Under the pieces are notes generated by a model. It was given only the letters and a program-made list of their open reading frames with translations. It was not told the DNA's origin and searched no databases. Positions 1 through 5,133 of a stretch of 6,182 bases of DNA are shown piece after piece. Positions within the stretch are counted from its first letter, which is position 1. Each line of letters begins with the position of its first letter. A program made the position numbers and the translations under genes. The DNA comes from JBBQTQ01 sp038213135 (GTDB taxonomy: Bacteria > Actinomycetota > Thermoleophilia > Gaiellales > Gaiellaceae): positions 1 through 6,182 of the forward strand of contig JBBQTQ010000113.1 of the NCBI GenBank assembly GCA_038213135.1, written 5' to 3'.

Positions 1-141
1 ACCGCTTCGCCTACCCCAGCAGCGCCCACCGCGCGCACGCGCTACCCGGCTACACCAGGTGGTACAACCGACGCCGACCCCACGGCTCACTCAGCGGCCG
101 ACCGCCAATCAGCCGCGTCTCACACCTCTGTGGTCAGTACA
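1..141 (+). mobile_element. Right end of an IS481-family insertion sequence (partial)
   Basis: The left edge of the window is the 3' end of an IS481-type element, recognised from the transposase C-terminus it encodes. The proposed outer boundary is the ACA at 139-141. Read inward on the minus strand the end begins TGTACTGACCACAG, and TGT...ACA termini are usual in this family. The terminal inverted repeat would therefore lie inside the last transposase codons. The left end is outside the window, so the boundary is inferred from the terminal trinucleotide, the position of CTAG next to it, and the intact sseA end that follows. Confidence 0.6.
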
Positions 142-146
142 GCTAG
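1..146 (+). CDS. IS481-family transposase, C-terminal fragment
   Basis: Only the last 47 codons are present; the frame starts at base 3 and ends at TAG 144-146. The visible protein contains YTRWYNRRRPHGSLSGRPP followed by ISRVSHLCGQYS. This is the characteristic tail of the IS481/IS3-type DDE integrase domain (YN..RPH.SL..RPPI.R), including the region just after the catalytic Glu. The catalytic DDE residues and the N-terminal HTH lie outside the window, so whether the enzyme is intact cannot be judged. Its stop codon shares the palindrome CTAG with the stop codon of the convergent sseA gene, giving a 4-bp tail-to-tail overlap. If the element ends at 141, the final Ser codon and the stop codon are partly or wholly supplied by the host target sequence. 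Confidence 0.85.
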   Translation, partial: RFAYPSSAHRAHALPGYTRWYNRRRPHGSLSGRPPISRVSHLCGQYS

Positions 147-147
147 G
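142..147. other. Putative IS481 target site (GCTAGG) with shared stop codons
   Basis: The six bases GCTAGG directly follow the proposed IS end. IS481 of Bordetella pertussis is known to insert at NCTAGN and duplicate it. The same CTAG provides TAG to the transposase on the plus strand (144-146) and TAG to sseA on the minus strand (143-145). That this is one copy of a target duplication is inferred; the other copy would lie left of the window. Confidence 0.5.
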
Positions 148-994
148 CGCCCTTCTCGATCGGAACGTCCACCAAGTTGCCCCACTCGGTCCACGAGCCG
201 TCGTAGTTGCGGACGTCCTGGTAGCCGAGCAGCTCGCGGAGGACGAACCACGTGTGCGCGCTCCGCTCGCCGATCCGGCAGTACGCGGTCACCTTCTTGT
301 CGTCGCTGACCCCTTTGCCGCCGTAGAGCGTGCGCAGCTCGTCGGCCGGCTTGAAGGTGCCGTCGTCCTGTACGGCCTGAGCCCACGGGATCGAGGCGGC
401 CGTCGGGATATGCCCCCCGCGCTGCGCCCCCTCCTGCTCGTAGCCGGGCGGCGCCAGCAGCTCGCCGGAGTACTCCTGCGGCGAGCGAACGTCGACGAGC
501 GCGCGTCCCGAGTCGCCGATCCAGCCGCGCACCTCGTCGCGGTAGGCGCGGATCGACTCGTCGCGCTCCTTCGCCGTATAAGAGGTGGCCTGCGGCGAGG
601 GCTTGTCCGTCGTCAGCTCGCGGCCTTCGTCGATCCATTTCTGCCTGCCGCCGTCGAGGATCCGCACGTCGTCGTGGCCGTAGATCTTGAGGTACCAGTA
701 CGCATAGGCGGCGAACCAGTTGTTCTTGTCTCCGTACACCACGAGCGTCGAGTCGTTGCCGACCCCGAGCCCGCCGAGGAGTGACTCGAACGCGCTCTTG
801 TCGATCAGGTCGCGCTCGAGCGGGTCCTGGAGGTCGTCGCGCCAGTGGAGCTTCACCGCCCCGGCGATGTGTCCCTCCTCGTAGAGATCGGGGTTCTCGT
901 CGACCTCCGACACGACGATGCCCTGCGTTCCAAGCTTCGACGCGAGCCAGTCGGTGGTGACGAGGACCTCTTTCGCGTAGCCGTTCTCCGCCAT
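143..994 (-). CDS. sseA: Two-domain sulfurtransferase (thiosulfate sulfurtransferase / rhodanese)
   Basis: A 283-aa tandem rhodanese, the usual length for the SseA/CysA2 type of actinobacteria, which moves sulfane sulfur from a donor such as thiosulfate to a thiophilic acceptor in the cytoplasm. The N-terminal rhodanese domain (about residues 10-130, with GHIAGAVKLHWRDDLQDP and NNWFAAYAYWY) is the non-catalytic one: Asp89 sits in YGDKNNW where an active-site Cys would be. The C-terminal domain (about 147-280) has DVRSPQEYSG, GHIPTAASIPW and the active-site loop CRIGERS with Cys239, followed by HTWFVL and NYDGSWTEWGNL. The start ATG at 994 has GGGAGG 4 nt upstream. The protein ends in VPIEKGA, a natural end for the family, so the adjoining IS has not truncated it. 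It lies 50 bp downstream of the ubiB remnant on the same strand. The IS has probably displaced its native terminator. Confidence 0.95.
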   Translation of the reverse strand: MAENGYAKEVLVTTDWLASKLGTQGIVVSEVDENPDLYEEGHIAGAVKLHWRDDLQDPLERDLIDKSAFESLLGGLGVGNDSTLVVYGDKNNWFAAYAYWYLKIYGHDDVRILDGGRQKWIDEGRELTTDKPSPQATSYTAKERDESIRAYRDEVRGWIGDSGRALVDVRSPQEYSGELLAPPGYEQEGAQRGGHIPTAASIPWAQAVQDDGTFKPADELRTLYGGKGVSDDKKVTAYCRIGERSAHTWFVLRELLGYQDVRNYDGSWTEWGNLVDVPIEKGA

Positions 995-1005
995 CTAGCC
1001 TCCCA

Positions 1006-1026
1006 TTACTTTCCGAAGTGAAGTAA
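1006..1026. promoter_or_regulatory. Inverted repeat upstream of sseA, possible operator
   Basis: TTACTT (1006-1011) and AAGTAA (1021-1026) form a 6-bp inverted repeat with a 9-nt spacer, 12 bp upstream of the sseA start codon in the 50-bp gap after the ubiB remnant. The spacer and right arm include AAGTGA (1016-1021), the hexamer that also makes the inverted repeat upstream of the XRE/TPR gene. A further small palindrome, CTGGA-TTAT-TCCAG, occupies 1030-1043. These symmetries are visible in the sequence; a regulatory role is inferred. No convincing -35/-10 pair was found here. Confidence 0.3.
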
Positions 1027-1044
1027 GGGCTGGATTATTCCAGA

Positions 1045-2318
1045 TCAGAACTCGCCGGGCGTCCGGATGATCCGCCAGACCATGTAGAGGCCGATCAGTC
1101 CCGACAGCGAGAAGCCGGCCAGCGACACGACGTGGCTGACGCGCGCCATCAGCGCGGAAGCGACGAGCAGCCCGACGACGATCAGCGCGGCGCCGAGCCG
1201 GTTCGCCACGCTCCGGAGCATGCGCTCGAAGTCCTTGAGGCCGGTCGGCTCGACGCCGATCTTGAGCGTCCCACGTTCCAGACGATCGGCGATCTGGACC
1301 GTGCGTCGTGGCAGCCGGAGCAAGGGCTCGAGCTGCGTCAGCGCGTACCCGGCGAGCTAGTTCGGCCGCAGCCTGCGCTCCGCCTGGCCGACGACGAGCT
1401 CGAGCGAGTAGTCCTCCAGGACGTCGACCTGGTCGAGCGTCCGCGCGATCGAGTCCGCCTGGGCGAGCGTCTTCCCGACGAGCGCGAAGCTCGTGGGCAG
1501 GCGCACGCCGTAGCGGAGCGCGATCCGCTACAGGTCGGCGAGCGCCTCGCCGAGCGGAAGAAGGCCGTCGCGAGCTCCTTGGCGCGCTCCGCGGGAAGCG
1601 CGTGGCCGGCGGTCACCTTCTCGCCGCGGATCTGCTGCAGAACGAGCACGCGCTCGGTCACGTACGGCCGGATCACGAGCGGCACGGTCAACTCGGGGAA
1701 GTCGGCGATCGCGCCGGCGATCAGGTCGGTGTTTGCGGCTTCCTCGACGAGATCGAGCTCGCCGAGCAGGTGCGACTCGAGCTCGTCGGCCAATGCGTCG
1801 AGCTGGAGCAGCTGCGCGGTCTCCGAGCGCCGCTCGGCGCCGGCGGCGACGGATCGCAGCAGCTGGAGGTCGAGCACGACCTCGTCCTCGATCCCCGGCC
1901 GACGGATCTTCACGACCACCTCCCGGCCGTCCCGCAGCAACGCGCGGTGGATCTGGGCGATCGAGGCTGCGGCGAGCGGCTCGGGATCGATCCGAACGAA
2001 CGCGTCCAGCCCGATCTCCTCCTGAACGATCGGCTCCAGCTCCGCGAAGGGCAGCGGAGGGACGCTGTCCACGAGCCGGCTGAGCTCCTCGATGTAGACG
2101 TCCGGGAGCAGGTCGGGCCGCGAGGAGAGCAGCTGTCCGAGCTTCAGGAAGGTCGTCCCGAGCTGTTCGAGCGCGAGCCGGAACTCGCGAGCACCCTCGC
2201 GGGTGGCCGTCCGCTCGCCGACCACCCCGATCTCGCGCAGCACGCGGATCAGCCTGCGGCTGCGGGCGACGCGGACGACCTCGAGCGCGCGCCGCGTGCG
2301 GCGGATTCGTGCTCCCAT
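1045..2318 (-). pseudogene. ubiB/aarF (ABC1 atypical kinase) pseudogene with internal deletion and two TAG codons
   Basis: The remnant encodes both ends of a UbiB/ABC1 protein, the atypical kinase/ATPase family linked to quinone synthesis. The N-terminal part (ATG at 2318, about 254 residues) has the KxGQ motif KLGQLLSSRPDLLP (59-72), the alanine-rich stretch LAAASIAQIH (115-124), the ATP-site Lys in VVVKIRRPG (Lys137), and the helix ending ATAFFR. The C-terminal part continues in another frame (LPLGEALADL, RIALRYGVRLPTSF, then ERLERGTLKIGVEP-like sequence) and ends in two membrane helices at 1048-1180. Between them, near 1554-1560, the segment that normally holds HADPHPGN and the DFG-type metal site, roughly 110-130 residues, is absent and the frame changes. 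Two in-frame TAGs interrupt the second part (1528-1530 and 1357-1359). It starts 34 bp after the thioredoxin-like gene, so it was probably cotranscribed with it. Confidence 0.9.
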
Positions 2319-2352
2319 GGGGGAGGTTCGTGCCCGCCCCTGCCCGACGGAA

Positions 2353-3213
2353 CTACGGGGCCAGGTAGCGCGTGACCGCCGCCGCGAGCTCGCCGGTCGA
2401 GAAGGACCCTTCCAGCTTCGCGCGGATCCGTCCGTCGCCGCCGACGAGGAACGCCCAGGTCTCGCTGGGTAGGTGCCACTGGCGCACCCACTCGTTCGTC
2501 CCCTTGGCCGGGTCGTTGTGCTCGTAGACCTCGACATGGATGAAGCGAACGGCCGCGAAGCGCTTCGCCACCGCCTCGGTCACGTCGACGACCGGCCCGC
2601 AGGTGCGAGTCGTGCAGAACTTCGGGCTCGCGAAGACGACGACGAAGGGCTTGTGCGCCGCGAGCGACTCGGCGACCGAGTACCGGAGCAGGCTGCGGTC
2701 GGGCGGCACGCGGGTCGTCAGCACCGACAGCTTCCCGTGCGCGCTCGCGATCGTCGGCGTATTCGAGGCCGGTGCGCGCGACCCGATCGCCGGCGTCGCG
2801 CTGTGTTCCTTGACGTCGACCGAGCCGACCGCCGTCACGTTCGTCCCCTGTGGTGTGGCGGAGAGCGAATAGCTCCCCGCTCGCGCGATCCGCAGGTGCA
2901 CCACGTAGAGGCGGATGCTCGTCTCGGGCGACGTGCCGACCGTCTCGAGCACCGCGGTTGCGCTCGCTCCGTCCGCGGCCTTCACCTGCGCAGTCGGCCG
3001 GTACGCGGGCTCGCCGCTCGCCTTGAGGATCAGGAAGGAAACGCGCACGTTACCGGGGCCGTAGTCGGAGGTACCCGTGACGAGAGACGCGGAGGAGGAG
3101 GTGGGCTTCAGGCTCCCGAATGCCCAGCCGGCCGCGAGCAGAAAGGCTGCGAGAGCCAAAGCCCCGATACGCACTTCGCGATCGTAGTCGCGTCCGTGCG
3201 GCTCGCGGCTCAT
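2353..3213 (-). CDS. Membrane-anchored thioredoxin-fold protein with N-terminal extracellular domain
   Basis: 286 aa. A short basic/acidic N-terminus precedes one membrane helix (about residues 17-35, IGALALAAFLLAAGWAFG), which should anchor the rest outside the membrane. Residues 45-135 are beta-rich (VRVSFLIL, IRLYVVHLRIARAGSYSLSA) and look like an Ig-like or copper-chaperone-style sandwich. A Pro/Ser/Thr linker follows to about 170. The thioredoxin-like domain (about 175-286) has VVVFASPKFC-TTRT-CGPVVD, so the two cysteines (200 and 205) are spaced CX4C instead of CXXC, as in a recurring actinobacterial subgroup of this fold. Pro249 in HLPSETWAFLV fits the cis-Pro position. It probably acts as an extracytoplasmic thiol/disulfide protein, but its substrate is unknown. 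The ATG at 3213 was chosen because GAGAGGGG precedes it by 10 nt and the membrane helix follows at once; an upstream extension to 3354 reads as arginine-rich noise. Confidence 0.85.
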   Translation of the reverse strand: MSREPHGRDYDREVRIGALALAAFLLAAGWAFGSLKPTSSSASLVTGTSDYGPGNVRVSFLILKASGEPAYRPTAQVKAADGASATAVLETVGTSPETSIRLYVVHLRIARAGSYSLSATPQGTNVTAVGSVDVKEHSATPAIGSRAPASNTPTIASAHGKLSVLTTRVPPDRSLLRYSVAESLAAHKPFVVVFASPKFCTTRTCGPVVDVTEAVAKRFAAVRFIHVEVYEHNDPAKGTNEWVRQWHLPSETWAFLVGGDGRIRAKLEGSFSTGELAAAVTRYLAP

Positions 3214-3287
3214 TAGGTCCGAGCCCCTCTCAGTACGAGCACGGGCCGCTGGGCCGCGCTGAACGACGCATGGCGGCGTCCTCGGTC

Positions 3288-3315
3288 GCGTCCGTATCTC
3301 GGCAGATACGGACGC
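3288..3315. terminator. Perfect 12-bp hairpin between the peptide gene and the thioredoxin-like gene
   Basis: GCGTCCGTATCT (3288-3299) and AGATACGGACGC (3304-3315) pair perfectly around a CGGC tetraloop. The hairpin lies 70 nt after the stop of the 30-aa peptide gene and 75 nt before the thioredoxin-like start. No run of T follows on either strand, so if it is a terminator it is of the U-less kind. A protein-binding palindrome for the downstream gene is the alternative. A smaller 6-bp GC hairpin, CGCGCC-ccatc-GGCGCG, sits at 3345-3361. No clear promoter was found in the gap 3214-3384. Confidence 0.4.
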
Positions 3316-3384
3316 TCCCTGCGTCCTTGCCCTGCACCGCCCATCGCGCCCCATCGGCGCGTGGTCGTCCTGCGAGTGACTCTT

Positions 3385-3477
3385 CTAGAGCCGGCCGTCG
3401 ACGAAGCCGAACGGGCGGAGCTTCGCCAGCACGACTGCGAAAACGACAAGCAGGAGCAGAAGCGCAAGCTTGCGCAT
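3385..3477 (-). CDS. 30-aa secreted or membrane micropeptide, candidate signalling peptide
   Basis: An uncatalogued-looking small gene: ATG at 3477, TAG at 3385-3387, 30 codons. The product starts MRK, continues with a hydrophobic core (residues 4-18, LALLLLLVVFAVVLA) and ends in the polar tail KLRPFGFVDGRL. VLA before Lys19 fits a signal peptidase I site (small residues at -3 and -1), which would release that 12-residue tail. Its reality rests on AGGAGG 7 nt before the ATG, the best ribosome site in the window, and on its position 24 nt after the XRE/TPR regulator stop on the same strand. Short peptides encoded directly 3' of a TPR regulator are typical of RRNPP systems (PlcR-PapR, NprR-NprX). 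The peptide could instead remain as a one-pass membrane protein. I do not recognise a named family. Confidence 0.7.
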   Translation of the reverse strand: MRKLALLLLLVVFAVVLAKLRPFGFVDGRL

Positions 3478-3484
3478 GTGCCTA

Positions 3485-3490
3485 CCTCCT
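3485..3490 (-). promoter_or_regulatory. Strong ribosome binding site for the 30-aa peptide gene
   Basis: AGGAGG on the minus strand is followed by 7 nt (TAGGCAC) and then the ATG at 3477. This canonical site with ideal spacing is the main reason for accepting so short an ORF. It lies in the 24-nt gap after the regulator stop TAA (3502-3504), which suggests cotranscription with efficient independent initiation. Confidence 0.75.
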
Positions 3491-3501
3491 TTCGATTTTT
3501 C

Positions 3502-4830
3502 TTAGAAGCGGAAGTCCTGAAGCGTTTCGGCCGCCCGCCGGAACTGGCGGGCCGCTTCGCGGTCGTCGCCGCGCCTGGCGGCGAGATCCCCGAGAGCGAC
3601 CCAGGCCGCAGCCCGGTGGCTTGCCGATGACAACTGTTCGAAGCTGTTATCGGCAGCTACGAACGCTTCTTCTGCCTCGTTAAGGTGATTCTGCTCCAGC
3701 AGTGCTTTGCCCAGAACGAGCTGTGCGGTGCCGATCTCGTGCAGGTAATCCACGCGACCGCCGAGCAGCTCGAGTGCATGCTTCGCCTCTGCTTCCGCCT
3801 GCCCCGCCTCGCCGAGACCGAGGTGCACCTCGGCCATCGACGTGACGACATGGCCCGCGTCCGTCTCGCTTCCGGTCTCGAGCGCGATCCGGAATGCGCC
3901 CTTCAGATACTCGATCGCCTCCTCCGGCTTCCCGAGCAGGAAGGTCAGGCCGCCGAGGTTGTTGAGGAGGTTCCCGACGGCCTTCCGGTCGGAGATCTCC
4001 TCGAACAGCGCCTTCGCCTTCTCCGCGTAGGACCGGGCGAGCACCCAGTGGCCCTCCCGCTCCGAGACGAGCGAGGCCTCGAAGTAGATGTCCGCCGCGG
4101 CCTGCTTGTCGTTCAGCCCGTCCGCGAGCTCGAGCGCGCGCTCGACGTCCTCGCGGGCGGCTGCCCAGTCGCGCTGGCGCCGGTAGCAACGGGAGCGCCA
4201 GCCGAAGATGTTGGATCGGAGCAGGTCGCAGGGCAGCCCGGAGCGCTCGGCGAGCGAGAGCGCCTCGTCGAAGAGCGCGATTGCCGTCGAGATGCTCGAG
4301 AGCTTGTAACGGCAGACCCCGAGCCGGAAGAGCACGTCCGCCCGCTCGACGTCCGTGAACTCCTCGCCCTCGGCGAGCGTCCGCGCGCGGCCGAGCAACT
4401 CGGTTGCCTCGTCGACCTCGCCGCCGAGAGCCCGGGCCCACGCCTCGCCGGCGAGGGCACGCAACTCGAGCTCGGGAACCGCGGACCTGACGGCCGACTG
4501 GACGGAGCGGAACTCCGGGATCGCCTCGTCGTAGCGGTACGCCTGGACGAGCGCTTCCGCACGCGTGAGGGCTGCGTCCAGTCGCGCCCGCTCGGCGGCA
4601 GCAACACCGCTCGAGAGGAAGGACGGATCGACCCCGAGCCGGTCGGCGAGCCACTCGGTCGTCTCGCGGGTGGGCCGCGTCTTACCACGCTCGATCTGAC
4701 TGACGTACTCCTTCGAGAAGCGGCCCGCGGCCAGGTCGCTCTGGCTCAGCCCGGCAGCGACGCGCAACTGCCTGAGACGATTGCCGATCGCGCTCGACTC
4801 GTGCTTCAGCTCGACTTCACTCAGCTCCAC
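3502..4830 (-). CDS. XRE-family HTH regulator with C-terminal TPR array
   Basis: 442 aa. The N-terminal XRE/Cro helix-turn-helix spans about residues 16-75 (GNRLRQLRVAAGLSQSDLA, then recognition helix region SKEYVSQIERGKTRPTR, then WLADRLGVDPSFL). The remaining ~360 residues are tetratricopeptide-type helical hairpins: for example LVQAYRYDEAIPEF, LFRLGVCRYKLSSISTAIALFDEAL, LLNNLGGLTFLLGKPEEAIEYLKGA and ALGDLAARRGDDREAARQFRRA. This is the architecture of RRNPP-type peptide-responsive regulators, though similar XRE-TPR proteins in actinobacteria mostly have unknown ligands. The start is GTG at 4830, preceded by AGGAGG with 5 nt spacing; the ATG at 4835-4833 is out of frame and meets TGA after three codons. 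The gene is followed 24 nt later by a 30-aa peptide gene and diverges from a candidate small RNA. The 80 bp upstream hold a palindrome that could be its own operator. Confidence 0.93.
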   Translation of the reverse strand: MELSEVELKHESSAIGNRLRQLRVAAGLSQSDLAAGRFSKEYVSQIERGKTRPTRETTEWLADRLGVDPSFLSSGVAAAERARLDAALTRAEALVQAYRYDEAIPEFRSVQSAVRSAVPELELRALAGEAWARALGGEVDEATELLGRARTLAEGEEFTDVERADVLFRLGVCRYKLSSISTAIALFDEALSLAERSGLPCDLLRSNIFGWRSRCYRRQRDWAAAREDVERALELADGLNDKQAAADIYFEASLVSEREGHWVLARSYAEKAKALFEEISDRKAVGNLLNNLGGLTFLLGKPEEAIEYLKGAFRIALETGSETDAGHVVTSMAEVHLGLGEAGQAEAEAKHALELLGGRVDYLHEIGTAQLVLGKALLEQNHLNEAEEAFVAADNSFEQLSSASHRAAAWVALGDLAARRGDDREAARQFRRAAETLQDFRF

Positions 4831-4874
4831 TGCATCCTCCTACAACCGCTCTATCCATCGGCTCTGACCGGGTG

Positions 4875-4898
4875 AAGTGAGCTTAGCGCAAATCACTT
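4875..4898. promoter_or_regulatory. Inverted repeat between divergent XRE/TPR gene and small-RNA promoter
   Basis: AAGTGA (4875-4880) and TCACTT (4893-4898) form a perfect 6-bp inverted repeat with a 12-bp spacer, 45-68 bp upstream of the regulator start codon and 11 bp upstream of the -35 of the plus-strand promoter. ACTTGA also occurs twice in direct orientation (4895-4900 and 4908-4913), the second copy overlapping that -35. Size and position suit a dimeric XRE repressor acting on both transcripts; the assignment is inferred. The minus-strand promoter itself is not clear: TTGTCA at 4915-4910 lacks a good -10 partner. Confidence 0.45.
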
Positions 4899-4909
4899 GA
4901 TCTGACTAC

Positions 4910-4938
4910 TTGACAATTTCAGACATGCCCGTTACAGT
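4910..4938 (+). promoter_or_regulatory. Sigma70-type promoter of the plus-strand small transcript
   Basis: TTGACA at 4910-4915 is a perfect -35 hexamer. It is followed after exactly 17 bp by TACAGT at 4933-4938, which matches TATAAT at four of six positions including the first two and the last. The predicted start is near 4945. The local sequence is AT-rich against the GC-rich surroundings. It faces away from the XRE/TPR gene and no plus-strand protein gene lies downstream. Confidence 0.65.
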
Positions 4939-4944
4939 CACGCC

Positions 4945-5075
4945 ACCACACATCGCGAGGACATCCGAGAGGCCGCCTGTGCCGTCAGAGCCGGCCTCGA
5001 GGAAACCGCCGCAGATGTGGCCGTTGCAGCGAAAAGTTGAGCCCCGGAACGCCGCAGCCGGGGCTCATTCTTTTT
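4945..5075 (+). ncRNA. Candidate small regulatory RNA, about 130 nt
   Basis: The interval is bounded by a good promoter and a strong intrinsic terminator on the same strand. It contains no ORF with a normal start codon and ribosome site. Internal complementarity suggests a folded RNA: CACATC (4949-4954) pairs with GATGTG (5014-5019) as an outer stem. Inside it, GAGGCCG (4969-4975) pairs with CGGCCTC (4992-4998) around a 16-nt loop. The terminator stem ends the molecule. I do not recognise a known family such as 6S or 6C. The frame ending at TGA 5038-5040 has protein-like composition (DIREAACAVRAGLEETAADV) but no ATG, GTG or TTG at a usable place. It is divergent from the XRE/TPR gene and shares its upstream palindrome, so coregulation is plausible. 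The ends are predicted, not observed. Confidence 0.5.
5039..5075 (+). terminator. Intrinsic terminator of the small transcript
   Basis: GAGCCCCGG (5039-5047) and CCGGGGCTC (5058-5066) form a perfect 9-bp GC-rich stem with a 10-nt loop, followed by ATTCTTTTT (5067-5075). This is a textbook Rho-independent terminator on the plus strand. On the minus strand the same stem is followed by AACTTTTC, so it may also stop leftward transcription coming from tetR. Confidence 0.85.
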
Positions 5076-5133
5076 GGTCCGGCACGGGCCAAAAGGAATG
5101 GCCGAGGGACAGGCCTCTCGAGGCCTGTCCCTC
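5072..5133 (-). terminator. Tandem hairpins after tetR, probable leftward terminator
   Basis: The first hairpin overlaps the tetR stop: GAGGGACAGGCCTC (5104-5117) and its exact complement at 5120-5133 give 14 perfect base pairs around two central bases. A second hairpin follows on the minus strand, formed by 5086-5094 and 5072-5080 (9 bp with one G-U, AT-rich at its base). The T-run between them (ATTCCTTTTGG) is weak. Together with the plus-strand terminator at 5039-5075 these hairpins separate two convergent transcripts. The long perfect palindrome may also be a dispersed genomic repeat, which one window cannot show. Confidence 0.55.

Noticed and set aside
59..784. Long plus-strand ORF opposite sseA
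   Set aside because: Low-complexity Arg/Ala/Val/Asp translation typical of the antisense strand of a GC-rich gene; the minus frame is a clear rhodanese.
1357..1530. TAG recoding (readthrough) in ubiB
   Set aside because: TAG ends several neighbours (sseA, thioredoxin-like gene, peptide gene, transposase), and the deletion and frame change already make the gene nonfunctional.
1132..2375. Overlapping plus-strand ORFs opposite the ubiB remnant
   Set aside because: Antisense shadows with no domain sense; the minus strand shows ABC1 motifs in both halves.
2319..2537. N-terminal extension of the ubiB frame to 2537
   Set aside because: The extension is Ser/Arg-rich, overlaps the end of the thioredoxin-like gene, and family homology begins at the ATG at 2318.
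3213..3467. 84-codon minus ORF overlapping the 30-aa peptide gene
   Set aside because: Arginine-rich noise in another frame with no ribosome site of its own; the AGGAGG serves the ATG at 3477.
3685..4875. 396-codon plus-strand ORF opposite the XRE/TPR gene
   Set aside because: Antisense shadow; the minus-strand frame has coherent HTH and TPR repeats.
4906..5040. Protein-like open frame ending at TGA 5038-5040
   Set aside because: Helix-like composition, but no ATG, GTG or TTG upstream of its tail and no Shine-Dalgarno; kept only as a note on the small RNA.
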